From Omphiscola glabra (Eukaryota; Mollusca; Gastropoda; Lymnaeidae): a DNA stretch of 64,000 nt. A program made the translations under genes and the position numbers. Each line of letters starts with the position of its first letter. The first letter of the stretch is position 1. The notes below the pieces were generated by a model. The model had not been told where the DNA came from. It was given only the letters and a program-made list of their open reading frames with translations, and searched no databases. The stretch covers positions 49,791,013 to 49,855,012 of the forward strand of contig OZ024794.1 of the NCBI GenBank assembly GCA_964017045.1, in the 5' to 3' direction. Below are positions 51,102 to 63,972 of the stretch, in pieces.

Positions 51102-54100
51102 ATGAAGAAGACACCATTGCAAGGCGGCTCGTCACAAAAGACTAAGGTATTTTTGTAGAAGCTGAAACCTAAAGCTATCATTATCAATAATTTTAAAAAA
51201 ATATATATATCCAATTCTAATACTGATACATTAAAGTTTATATACTTACTCTATTTAGACTATTTTAATTATTAATTTATTTGCTTATAAATATTATTAT
51301 AAATAGGTACTTTGACATAAATTTTAAATATTGTCCTATTGAAATAAATGATGCACCATTTTAAAGGGCTATCTATAAGTAGTATAAGCTTTACAAAAAC
51401 GCTGATTTCATCTTTCTATCATTTATAGAAGTGGAGTTATGTTTTTTTTTGGTGATTTTTTACACCCCCCCCCCCTTATTTATCTTTGTATTTAACTAGA
51501 AAAACGAGACCCACTTTCCAAATTTCTCCCTTATCTTGCCCAAAACTTTTTTTTTATTTTAAGAGACAAAGAGATGCTACCAGATTTTCAGGAGACATTA
51601 TCAATCACAATGCAATGGCAATATACAACACAATATACAACAAAACTTTTTATATAACATCAAGACTTTTACTTTTATTTTTTTATATATTTATTAGAGA
51701 ATATGTTAAGAAAAACATGAACAGAAAATATGAAAAATTATTATTTGTAAAATAAAATACAAAAAAATAGCTATTAGTCTGATTAGTTTTAGTATTGGTA
51801 TTAAAAATGTAAATCTATCGACATTGAATTGATCCCTATTGATAATTGATACTTTTCATTAAAATTATAACTGAACTGATCATAGCAGTGAATGAGTAAT
51901 ATCATTATATGGGACAGAAAAGGACCACACCCTTATTTACTACAGTCTACAACTACAGTAATTTGGCCTATTTAATATTTATGTAGGCCTATACTATACT
52001 ATATAACTATACTATATAGTAGATTATACTATAACTTCTAGTATAACTTATAGTATCTACGTATAGGCATACACTTTTTTAAATCAAGGAATCAAGTGAA
52101 ATAATCTCTTTACTTTGGGTTAAATAAATTTAATTTATATAAATTTTATTTTATTAGGCACCTTACTGTTAATAATATTAATATTATTTTTTATAAATAT
52201 TATTATATGTAAACTAAAAAAGTCTTAGTTATCTAAATATCTTCTTAGTGTTAGTAACTTAGTACTTGTTTTGTGAGCAGTAAGCATATTTAAGCCTATT
52301 ACTAAATATTAGTTTGTTAACTTTGCAGACAATATAATATATTTCTAAAGTAAGATTTAAGTCTCTCTTGTACTGTTTCTGGCATAAAAATAGAAAACCG
52401 GCTTAACTAGCTCTTTTTATTTTTTTTACTTAAGCCCAGTAGTTCAAATGTTGGAAAAGGATCTCCTGGCCCAAGCAATGCTTCCTCAAGTAGAGCTAAG
52501 GCTAAGGTTTTTATTATTTTATTTTGTGATATATGTAACAGGGGTTTTATGTTAAATCACTATATAACACTCAATATAAATTATTTAATCATCCTGATAG
52601 AGATGGTGCAACACATCATAAAGTATAAAGCTAAGATTTCAGAACATTGCTATAATTTACATTTTCAAACATTAAATTGAAAAGATATTATGAATATACA
52701 TCAATACATGTTTATTTGAATCTCTAAAAGGATTTTATTTTACATTTCAAAATTGAGCATTAACAATTGTGTAGGCTACTTACATTTTGGTTATAATTAA
52801 TGTCAATTTTATGAACTAAAATTATAATTATCTTTATAGGTTTCAATGTTTTTTCTGAATTTTCAGGCAGGAAGTCCTGAAAAGACCACTGGTAAATCAG
52901 TTGTGCCAAAAGGACAGCAAGGAATGATGCAAAAATTACAAAATGCTCAAATGCCAATTAAAAAAGTTAATGGGATGTACGTCCCTGAAGGTAGTAAAAC
53001 AATTAACACAAATGATACAATTTATGTCTAAATGATTTAATGACAGTTGGGTGTGAGTAGTTCTTTTTTTAAACATATTTTTAAGTGACTTATTTAATAA
53101 TAAGAGATTTATCACACTTTAGCCTCTTCTTATAATAAAACACTTTGGAAAATAATACATACTTTATTAATGAAAAGTTATTTACATTAATGTTGTTAAT
53201 TAAACCTAATTCTGTTAGCATTTAAAAAATAGTTTAAGCCTATATTTGTAGCATCATATAAAATAATCTAAGTTACCAGTGCTTAAGAAAAAAAATTTTG
53301 TTAGTAGGAACAATAATTTAAATTTGTTTCTATATTGCATAGCTGACCAATATATTGAACATACATTTTTAAAGCTCTTATACCTTTCCCAGTTAATTAA
53401 AAAATTACTGTTGCCTTTAACCCTTATGCTGCATGTGTAAAGCTGTAAATTTTGCGATTTTTAATTGTGATAACTTCTTTCTATAACTTGTAGAGACCTG
53501 AAATTCTGTAACATCTCTACATTTTTGTGCAAAAATTTGTAAAACAAATTAAATTTTTTTTTTTTTTACCCTTTCCATTGGGGATGCAGGAGGCATATTA
53601 GGAGGTGCAGGAAGACCCATAAAATCATACGTAGACCAATATGCATTTTATTATTATAATTTTTTATTGTGGGTGAGGGAACCATATTTTATTGTATTTA
53701 TATTCTGATTTTAACTTATTTAATTTTTGGTATTATTTTATATAGGTACCTGCAAAATAATCCTAAATTCGTTTGTCCTGTGTCTTTTAGTATCGATTCA
53801 TATGGGTTCTTATTGCCAACTAAGTCATAATATTGTTAGGTATTTAGAAATATATTGGTATGGTTGAATAAAATTACTGCCAATTTTTAATTTACATTTA
53901 GTAAAACCCATGGCTCAAGTACCGTAGGAATGCATTAGAATGGCATTCTGTCCTTTTTTTTTTGAAAAGAAATTAATACATATTTATTTTTGAAAGGGGG
54001 AATCTTGGTTGAGTTCCCTAATTTTTTTCCAGTTTCTAGGACTTGATCCCTGGTGAAGCATATACTTTTGAACTGTCAACGTCAACAACAAGAATTTCTT

Positions 54101-56414
54101 TTTTATAATATAATACAATGCCACACGCATTGCATATGATAAAAATAATAAAACAGGTGTTATTTGAATAATATTCTATTAGGGTAATTGGCTTTCAGAA
54201 AATCGATTCCATATTGTACTATTTTACAAAACATAACTCAAATAATGTTTAGAGACTGAATACTGTACAAAAAACATATACTGATAATTTTCATATAAAA
54301 TATATGAAGGTATAATTGTATCTATGCCGCCTTTTAGCGTTGTAAAATTATGCTGCATGAAAAGGGTTACCTTTTCAATTATTATGTCATTGTAATAAAT
54401 ACTGGTGGTCCAGATAATGAATTATTTAATTAAAATATTCAGGTTATAGGATGCGGGTTATCAAACCTGCTGAAAAATATGATGTGGTCTCAATGGCTAA
54501 AGCAATGAATGATGACTTTGCTCCCAAATTGAAGGAACTTTTTGATACAGAAACTACTGCTGCTATTGAAGCTCAAAAGACAGGTAAATTGTAGAATTTG
54601 AGCAGAAAAATCAAAATGGAATAACCAGTTACTGTATGTTAGTATAAATATGCATATTGTAATAATTGTAATAAGAGAAGTCTGCCATCAGATGAAGCTT
54701 CCCAAATTGTCATTATCTTGTTATAGTTTACTGTCTAAAAAAACGCCTTGTGACATCGAGTCACCCTAATACTTGTATACTTATTTTACACAATAGGAGT
54801 TTACATTGGATGGCGGTGTCCAGAATTCCAGCATGACTGTCAGCGTATTCACTTTACATCCAGATGTTTTTGTGACCATAAATTGTCGGAACATGCTCCT
54901 TACAATGGTAATAATGTTTGTTTTTTTTCATTTCACCAAAAATGTATTTTTAATTAATCATACAATTGAAGTTTGTTGATTGGAGATAAACTTAAAAAAA
55001 AAAAAATTACTATGAGAGCTCATTTAAGTTTGAATAATTTCTGTTGAATGGACAAAAACCCACACAATATGGCCCTAACTTTTGTCAATCACAGAGAAAT
55101 AATGTGTCTTCCCTCTCCAATAAAATAATTAAAACCTATTTTTATTATATTTCTTGCAGAAATGTGAAACAGGGCTTTTCTCATGCAAAGAAAAAAAATG
55201 AATTGAAATAATAATTATGAACGTATTTTTATTAATTATACTTTTTCATACCAGCTGCCTTTTATTATATAAAATGATGGGATGGTTATTTGATTCAGCT
55301 CTTAGTGTCAAAGTGCCATGTAGAATGGTAGGTTGTACTTGTAAAGCCTACATGTGGGTACCAAATAGACCTGAAGACATTGGGGAATTCTGGTTGCCTA
55401 AAAGGCCAGGTTTTGATGCAGCTGCTTGGAGAGCAAAATGCAAATGCAAACACACACACAACTTCCATGATCCCAATAGACCTCACCGTTGTAAAACAAG
55501 TGGTAAGTATTAGATTTTCAATTTGTTATTCTCATTAACATAAACATGTTTGTACTTGGTAATATGTGATAAAATAAAATAGAAGATCAGAATAAAAGTT
55601 AATGAAGAAATTAGGTTGAAATAATTTAGAAATAAAACATAGTTATGCATTTCTTTTTTCAATTAAGTTTATTTAAATATATTCTCTGATATAATGCCAG
55701 ATTTAAAGTTAAAATAAAATTTTAAAGGTTTTATTATTTCTTATTTCATTATGTTTCACATTTGATGTAACTTAAATTTTTGTCAGGTTGTCCCTGTGGG
55801 AACTTCATGTCTGACTTCCTATGTGCAGCATGTGATAGACACTGGGAAGATCATCAGACATTTTTTGATTCAGAACAATCACGACGTGAGCAAGGACTTC
55901 CTGTTGGTAAGAATACTCTGGAAAACAGAGAGGCCAGAAGAGATTTTCTTGAGAATAATATTTTTCTGAGGGTTTATAAAATAATTTTTATTTCAAAATA
56001 TTTAAAGTTAATCTTTTACAATCAGTTAGTTCATCTTCATGTAAAGGTTAAATGCCTGAATTAATGTGATAATGCTGGTAGAGAACTTGATAGTTAAAAA
56101 ATTAATTTTTGATTATCAATGTAATTGTCAAAACACTATAAATATAAGTAATAGTCATACACTATTTAAATAAAGATATTTTAAACTGTATAATTTTGTC
56201 AGGCACTGACTGGATCCCATTTGCTGAGATGCCTGATTTACGTAACATAGCTTTGACAGGAAATGAACAAGATGAAAGTCGATATCTGGCCCTTAAACAG
56301 TTTGATGCCATTCCAGATAATGCTGTCACAGGAAATAATACAGTTGTTCCCTTTAAGGCAGGGAGAGGTGGAGCGAGTCGCGGTGGCCCTGGTTTTAAGC
56401 CTACATATGATTAG
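51102..56414 (+). CDS. FAM221B: FAM221B orthologue, Cys/His-rich protein, 8 coding exons, 342 aa
   Basis: Coding exons: 51102-51146, 52435-52506, 52867-52990, 54443-54583, 54797-54907, 55299-55502, 55787-55906, 56203-56414; total 1029 nt in one frame. Residues 1-60 are Ser/Gly/Lys-rich and low complexity. The conserved FAM221 domain follows (about 80-275). It includes YIGWRCP, RCFCDHKLSEH, VPCRMVGCTCKAYMW, RPEDIGEFWL, CKCKHTHNFH, CPCGNF and LCAACDRHWEDHQTFFD, which match mammalian FAM221B block by block. The many paired Cys and His residues suggest several zinc sites. The C-terminus ends in a Gly/Arg tail (GRGGASRGG). The molecular function of the family is not established. The start is the first ATG in the first exon; exon 2's donor (GTTTTT) is weak, so its end is less sure. 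Confidence 0.9.
51301..51690 (-). repeat. Dispersed repeat, copy B, in FAM221B intron 1
   Basis: Reverse complement relative of 6945-7276. It contains a C-run at 51467-51476 where copy A has a short run of G on the opposite strand. A TATACAACACAATATACAAC duplication is private to this copy. Family unknown. Confidence 0.8.
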
Positions 56415-56478
56415 ATATTGCTTTGGTGAACAGAGCAAACAAATGTAACTGATTTAAATTCCTGTTAATGTAGCTTCA

Positions 56479-56488
56479 AATAAATAAA
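56479..56488 (+). terminator. Candidate poly(A) signal of FAM221B
   Basis: Overlapping AATAAA hexamers lie 65-74 bp after the stop codon, a typical distance. Confidence 0.55.
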
Positions 56489-58854
56489 ATTACTATAAAG
56501 TTGTGTAGTTACGGTAGTTGACCAAAAATGAATGTAATGAAACGTTTGATTTTGAAATTTAATGTCCTAATTTCATTATTCTTCTACCTCTTAGATTATT
56601 AGAAGATTTTAAATATAAATTATTTACTATCATTAATACGATGCTTATTATGTCTCTTAATTTTAACTAGTAGGAACAATATTATTTTTTAGGTGATGTG
56701 ACTTAAGCTAGGTCTTTACTTACTACTCTAATTGGAAATTTAATATCTAAATACATGACTCTTTTTGTAGAATACTGTAAAAGTAGTTTGACACATTTTG
56801 ATTTTTTTAATGCTGACTTTGAAAAGAAATACTTTCCATGCATAATACATAGCACTGGTTTTAAGCCTTCTCACTTTTTTAAAACCGACATATTTGAAAA
56901 TAAGCAAAAATAGATAAGAATTAAAAATTAACATGATTTTATTAGTTTTCTAAGCCCTATAATTAGGTCAAATTTTTTTTTTTAAAAAGCTGCAAATGGA
57001 AACTAATGATAGTTTTTTTTACAGCTCCAACTAGCAATGCCAAACCTTATACATTTAACTGTATTTTGTTAGTGCAAATGGAAATGCTATGTCTTAAAAT
57101 ATTTTTATTTAGACAAGAAAATATCAGATACATAGAAAAGAATTCAATTACAGCACTATTCACGTTTTTAAAATTTTTTGTTATATTTTTCCATCAGAGT
57201 ATTTCGTTTATGTGTTATTTCTTTATTTTTATTTTAAAAATATAAGAAATAAAGCTAGTGTGAATAGGAAAAATATTTGTCTTATCTGACATTCTATATT
57301 GATATTGTGCATTTATATAAATCTTCTTCCACACTGATACATTTTGACCTAAAAATACTAGGCTTCTGTTTTAAACATTGTATAGATTTTAAAATATATA
57401 TTATGTTCATATTATGTTTTTTTTGCACTCTACATGTTGTTATGTTCATGAAAAAAATTTAAGCGAATTATTCAAGAAGCATTGTGTATTAAGTATTTTA
57501 AATTTTAATTAACATTTATTTACGATATAATGTAAATACCTGTATTAAATTCAAAACCATTTAATTTTGATCTAATATTGATTTAACAAAGTTTTATAAA
57601 TGTTCCTATGCCTATGCTATTAAAAATAATATGATAAATATTCTGTTGATAGAAAGAATACAATGAACAAGAACAAAAAAACAAAAAAATGATAGTAGAT
57701 TCACAGAAATCATATAAATGGGCCATCCATAAATGACTTCAGATAAATTTAGCACATTTTTTATCCCCACTCCCATCATCACAAATTGTCACAAAAAGTT
57801 AGACCTCCTCCTACCCCCCACTTAAATATCTCTACACCCTCGACCCTATAAAAACTTCCTCTGTCCACTACTGTGCTTTACAAACCCTTAAAAAAATCAC
57901 CTCGTATAGATATCGAATTACAGCACCTGTGTCAAAAACATTTCCCAAGAACATTGGTGAAAGCACCCCCTGAAATGTGGAAGAACCAGAAACATTTATT
58001 AGTTTCCTTTGTTAGTTACCTATTACCGTCTTTAAAAAAATAGATTTTCATTATCAGCAGTATTTGTCTATTCTGGATAATTTTGTTGGGCAATACTTGT
58101 ATTTGTAAATTTTGTCTTATTTCTAGAAAGTTAATAAGAAAAATAAAACTACAATAGCTTAGTGATTTAATTATTTAAAATTTTTATTACATATAATTTA
58201 TATTGGGGGGGGGGGGGGGGAGGGGGATGTGTGTGTTTATGGGAAATGTTTTGAAATTGAGAGGTGATGTAGCACTGAAAAAATGTTGAGAATCCCTGCC
58301 CTAGAACATTTATTAAGATTAAGCACACCCCCTTACCCATCAACCATTTTTCGTTCTATCTCATTTCATGTGGTAGCCCTAATTCTATGAATCACATCTC
58401 CACATTTCATGATTTTTTTTTGGTCAAAGTCACTACACCCCAATTCTCCTCCTCCATGGGGGTCTGTAACTTGATCGGATGCCATTTCTCGAACCTCGCG
58501 TACCTATACTCATTCTTTCATTGATCGAAACTCAAAAATAGAGTAATAATAATTGTTGTATGAAAGAATAATATTAAAAATGTCTATAATTTAGTGTTAT
58601 TAAGTGCACATTTTGAAAATAATGTTCCGCTTTTAATGTAATGTCACATAGCTTAAACCCCCCTCCCCCCAAATCACACATCATCATAAAAATGTGACAC
58701 CCCCCTCCCCCACCCCCGCAACACCCAGTGTCTTTTATGGATGGCCTCAAAACTCAGTGTAGATTGTAATAAAGCTGGAAAAAAAAATTGGAAAACAAGG
58801 ATAACTTTTTTTAATTTATATAATTACCTTACAGCAGCTTTAAGAGTTTTGTTA
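56489..58854. other. Convergent intergenic region, FAM221B to SLC22
   Basis: AT-rich and without a recognisable gene. The right half is the inverted-repeat element at 57721-58746. The minus-strand variant hexamer ATTAAA (on + TTTAAT near 58809) may serve the SLC22 gene. Confidence 0.5.
57721..58746. mobile_element. DNA element with 17-bp terminal inverted repeats
   Basis: The left end GGCCATCCATAAATGAC matches the reverse complement of the right end, GGCCATCCATAAAAGAC, at 16 of 17 positions. Both subterminal regions carry C-rich blocks next to TCATCA and TGTGAC/TTGTCAC motifs in inverted arrangement. The interior includes a 17-base G-run at 58206. No transposase frame and no clear target duplication are visible. 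Confidence 0.7.
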
Positions 58855-61800
58855 TTAAATATTATTATTAATGACAGCATCCTTGTTGAGTTTATCTTTA
58901 ATGCCTGCATGATTATCTCTTATGAACAGTTGCTTCCCTTTGTACCATTCCTTCATCTCAGATATAGTATTTGGGAGAGCTCTGCCTCTGGTCTCTGGAA
59001 GTTGTGTAAACATCAAGACAGATAAAAAACACATGGTGGAAAATATTGTTCCTGGTCCCCATTTGACAACATCACCCTGTAAGAATATAAAAACACAGTT
59101 GAACAAAGCTGTTTTGAAAATATTTGAAAAAGTTATTTTGAGTGGACATTGATTTTGTAATAAAAATCATAAGAAAGTAATAAACTTGGTAGAATATGAG
59201 ACACAATAAATAAAGATAGACTATAAGGCAAGCATTGATTTTAAATCTTTAATTACTAAGACCATATAAGAAATTTGTCTGTAATTAAGCAGCCACTAAA
59301 ACAAAGTTTTTTGTATAAATCCTTTATAACCATTTTTTTAATTATTCTATATTAATATTGTAATGTCCCATTCGTTTTTACACTGCAGATTTATTTCACC
59401 TGCTTTTTCAGAAAAGCACAAAAAAATATTAGGCATCAAACGCATTTGCAAGATTTTTTTTGGGTAAGAATCTCATTTAGAGCAGTCATTGGGAATTTTA
59501 TTTTGTGAAATCAGTGGCATCATGTTTTCTTTATTTTCCCCTCGAAAAAAGGGAAAACTGATTTTTGGGGGTTTTAGGGTGGACTCAAAATATCATAAAG
59601 TGTGTTGTCATCAGCAATGAGTCTATGTGCCAAGTTTCAGCTTGCTACATTGATGGGAATAGGGTCAATTAGCCATCCGAAGAGTTTGCCACCCAGCCAG
59701 AAACACAAAAAGAGAAGTTAATATAAAGAATTTTAAAACAAATAGTGATTGCTTAATCTAAATTTTTAAAAAACTGGATTAAATCCATTAAACTCCTAGT
59801 TGTATCAATTATTTAAAAACATCTTGTTCCTATTATCTCATAGAGGTATTTTAAATGAGCCGCCATAATGTAAGTTATATTATAGGGGACAAATATCAGG
59901 ATTATAAAATTATTATCCCGGAGGTAAATATGAAGTGAGTGAATAAACATATAGGGTTTCTTAAACTAGGTAACAAATCTAACCGAGAATAAAATCAGAC
60001 CTCTGAAGCAATAGTCCTGCAAATTGTCGATCCCAATTTTAAAATAATGTATGTGAATAAATCCAGGTTTTGAAAAATGAAATTTCATGAAAGTATAAAC
60101 AGTGACTAAGATTTAAACAAGACATAAAAAATGCTCAAATGAAAGATATTTACCAGCAGTTTTGAATAAGGGGCTACCGTTCCACTAAGCCTAGAAATAC
60201 TTGAACAAAGACCCAGCCCAGCAGATCTGTTAAAGATAAAATTATTTGACATTTTAGATAACTCTTGATTTGCACATGGCAATGAATACAATGAACATAA
60301 ATTTCCATAAGATATATATAAATTTTAAAAAAATCTACAAAATTTAAAAGTTCTTTCAAAAAAACGTTCTTTAGATACATTAAATATAATTCAAAAAGAT
60401 TACATGTCTTGGAATAATAAAAGTAAAATAAATTCCTGTTTAGAAAAAAACAAACAAAACTTTTCTAAACCATTTTTGTCTTCTCATGTGGCCAAGGTGC
60501 TCAAGGTTATTACCTCAAATTTGTAGGGAACAATTCTGGTGTATACAGAAATAGGGCATTAAAAGAGGCTCCAATACCAAACTTTCCAGCCAGGGAAAAA
60601 ACCGTTGACAGAGTATGTGTTACTGCATTGGTACCTAATAGAAACATTTGTTTTGAAAAGGATAGTAAAACCGTTGACAGAGTCTGTGTTACTGCATTGG
60701 TACCTAATGGAAACATTTGTTTTGAAAAGGATAGTAAAATAAGTTAATTTCTTATATTGATCCATGGGTGGCCATTTTAAAAAGGCTTCAACTGCCACTT
60801 GATAGCAAATAAACCTTTCACGGGCTGAATGTTATTAAACCTAGTATTAAAATAAACACACTAACTGCTGAGTGCTTATTGCACATAATGAAATTAAAAA
60901 TAAGCAGAGTAGAAATAAGAGTTAAGAAATGTGCTATTTTCAATCTTTTTCTCTCTCTAAACTTTTAAATATGAATTTGTCTGTCAATTAAATGAAGAAC
61001 TAGTAAGTTTATTTGTGATAAAATAGGTATCCACATGCCACAATATTTTTCATGATGAGCCACATGCCACAATATTTGACATGATGGGCCACCTGCCAAA
61101 ATATTTGACATGATGGGCCACATGCCACAATGTTTGACATGACGGGCCACATGCCACAATGTTTGACATGACGGGCCACATGCCACAATGTTTGACATGA
61201 CGGGCCACATGCCACAATGTTTTACATGATGGGACACATGCCACAATGTTTGACATGACGGGCCACATGCCACAATATTTGACATGACGGGCCACATGCC
61301 ACAATGTTTGACATGGTGGGCCACCTGCCACAATATTTGACATGATGGGCCACTTGCCACAATGTTTGACATGACGGGCCACATGCCACAATGTTTGACA
61401 TGACGGGCCACATGCCACAATGTTTTACATGATGGGACACATGCCACAATGTTTGACATGACGGGCCACATGCCACAATATTTGACATGATGGGCCACAT
61501 GCCACAATGTTTGACATGGTGGGCCACATGCCACAATATTTGACATGATGGGCCACATGCCACAATGTTTGACATGGTGGGCCACATGCCACAATATTTG
61601 ACATGATGGGCCACATGCCACAATGTTTAACATGACGGGCCACATGCCACAATGTTTGACACGACGGGCCACATGCCACAATGTTTGACATGACGGGCCA
61701 CATGCCACAATGTTTGACACGACGGGCCACATGCCACAATGTTTGACATGACGGGCCACATGCCACAATGTTTGACATGACGGGCCACATGCCACAGTGT

Positions 61801-63532
61801 TTGACATGACGGGCCACATGCCACAATGTTTGACATGACGGGCCACATGACAGGCCACATGACAGGCTATATGCCAGGAGTGCCAGGTGTTGGCCACACC
61901 TATAATAAACCATAGCAAACAAAACTTAGGCTTAACTTCATTTATCTTAGTTCCTTTCCCTCACCCCTCCTACCCCCCATCCTCTCTTGTATTTCACCAT
62001 CTCTCCGGCCATCGCTCTATCCCTCCCTACATGTTTACTTTCCTAATTAAATCAGCTCTGTCGTTAAAATTCCCCAGCCAAATATTAAAATGTCATAAGA
62101 TAGTCATGAATATTATATGAATGATTTTAAATGGTGGTGCTCCATTTCACATTTTCTACATTTAATTTAATGATTTTTTCATGTAATATTTCAGATTTTT
62201 TAAAATTATGGCTGCACTCTGATTGCACTTACCAAAGCTCATTAAGAGAGTGGCAGATAACAAGCTACTTCCAGCGAACGTCATCAAAAACATAATGACT
62301 GGTTTCCTTCCAAAACTGAAATAATTTAGTCAAAGCTAATGGTTTTATTTAATTTTAAATTAAGCATGTCTATAATTTCATTAAAATAGAAATTTTAATG
62401 CAGCAGCTTTCTAAGCACAAAATCTGGGTATTTTTATATAATAATATTTTGTAATTATAACTCAATTTGTCACTTACAACTTCAAAAGGATATAATTGGT
62501 ACCATCACCTGGTATATCTACCAGTGCCATCAAGAAGAAGTTCAGGTGACGGTTTCCAGCAAGGGATGAGGAGGTAAGAAATAGTCCATAATATGTGATC
62601 ACATTTGTAGCCCTGTATGTGAGTTTTCAAGAAGTATATGTCTATTTTTATCGTCTCACATACAAGATTTCAAAAGTAAATAAGTTTGAACATTCTAAAA
62701 AAATCAAAGAGATACAAATAAAACTTACATAGCTTTATTTTTTTCCAAATTGACAAACATTGCTTACCAAGCAAACCATATAATGAGGGAAGAAATTAAA
62801 AGCCTTTTATGTCGCAAAATATCTATGACAGAGTAGCGCTCAACTTTTCTTTCTGGAGCATTTGCGGTAAGAGAATTCTGAGAATTTAAAATATAATTAT
62901 GCAACAGTAATAAGGATTGAATAACAGTATTTCCTCTGTAAAATTAATTCAGAACCAACTCCCTGTTTCCCTTTTCCCCCAACCTCAAAATAAATAACAA
63001 TAATGAATAAAAACTATTGGTATCTAAAGAATCTACCTGATGAGAATTGAGCTGTTTTTGCAATATATTGTGTTTAAAAATATGTCTGACTTTCTCAAAA
63101 TCTTTTCCATTCATAATGGACATTCTTTTGATGATAGCAAAAGCTTCTTTATATCTCTTATTAGCTATCAACCACAGTGGAGACTCAACAAGCAAACTGT
63201 AGAGATAAAAAATAAATCAATAGAAAACAAAATGAGTTATTACAGATATTGTCATTCGCTCTCTCTGGGTTTATATTGCAACGTCTGACACAAACACTGA
63301 GAACACAGCTTATGCACATAAAAACTTACAAGGGATATAGAAAAACATTGCAAGCAAACAGTGCTGAGAGCAGCTGCAGTGACCTCCAACTGTAGTCCCT
63401 CATGAGGTATGCAACCAGAGCTAGGAATAAAACACTGATGGTCCAGTTTAAGCCACAGAGAACCCCAGCAGCCCTGCGGTGTCGTGATGTTAAGAATTCG
63501 ACAATCATTGTATAGCCCACACAAGCAACACC
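58855..63532 (-). CDS. SLC22-type organic ion transporter, last 8 exons (partial)
   Basis: Minus-strand exons in transcript order: 63532-63330, 63196-63037, 62877-62768, 62612-62478, 62315-62233, 60634-60514, 60226-60154, 59076-58855. They join in frame for 368 codons plus stop. Major facilitator features of SLC22 appear in order: a TM4-TM6 region with RRAAGVLCG and [18 protein letters not shown], the family PESPRWL motif altered at two positions; a basic cytosolic loop; [25 protein letters not shown]; and the terminal [16 protein letters not shown]22 proteins move organic cations, anions or zwitterions across the plasma membrane; the substrate class cannot be told here. Full-length members have about 550 aa, so about 180 N-terminal residues (TM1-3 and the large extracellular loop) lie beyond the right edge. 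Confidence 0.9.
59540..59720. other. Possible repeat fragment in SLC22 last intron
   Basis: Balanced base composition (includes GTGCCAAGTTTCAGCTTGC) within AT-rich intron suggests transposon-derived sequence. No ends or proteins were identified. Confidence 0.25.
60598..60735 (-). repeat. 69-bp tandem duplication of a splice acceptor and exon start in SLC22
   Basis: 60598-60666 and 60667-60735 are two adjacent copies differing at about two positions. Each holds the acceptor TTAG and the first 33 nt or so of the exon encoding TNAVT(H/Q)TLSTV. As 69 is a multiple of three and the upstream copy has no stop, using the upstream acceptor (exon start at 60703) would add 23 residues in frame. Confidence 0.93.
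61031..61875. repeat. 29-bp minisatellite, about 28 copies, with higher-order structure
   Basis: The unit is close to CACATGCCACAATGTTTGAC plus ATGACGGGC. A marker variant (TTTTACATGATGGGAC) recurs at 61219 and 61422, exactly 203 bp (7 units) apart. From about 61490 to 61610 units alternate (TGTTTGACATGGTGGG and TATTTGACATGATGGG) with a 58-bp period. All three minus frames are open because 29 is not a multiple of three and the unit lacks stops. It lies in an intron of the SLC22 gene, so coding is unlikely. Confidence 0.97.
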
Positions 63533-63972
63533 CTGGGGGATAGAAAGATACAGGATTAATAGAGATTTCTGAATAACAAAATCATTACAGGTTGTGGGTG
63601 GATTGGTGGGGGGATATTTTGTTAACTTTTTTTGCAAAAAAAAAAAAAAAAAGTGTGAGATTGGGGGGGGGGGGGTACTAGGGAGTACAATTAGTAACCT
63701 ATGGTGGCTTATGTTTTCCACATATTCAATAAATGACGAGGGCCCTGATGTACTCTGTGGATCCCCTGCACATTACTCCTGTAACTAGTTACAAAATGAA
63801 TGTCGATGTGCAACCGTTCATTCAATTTAACTTAGATCAATAAGATAGTAAGCTAAATTGAATGCAATTAATTAAATTTTTAAACCCCCAAATTATTATA
63901 AATATTAAAAAACACGGCTTTTAACTTTTAGGACATATTCTTAGAGTTCAGTATATTTCCTAAAAGATATTA

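Noticed and set aside
61031..61875. CRISPR array
   Set aside because: The 29-bp units are directly adjacent with no unique spacers, in an animal gene intron.
60965..61918. 317-codon Cys/His/Trp-rich minus frame as a repeat protein
   Set aside because: It is produced by a 29-bp minisatellite open in all three frames and sits in an SLC22 intron.
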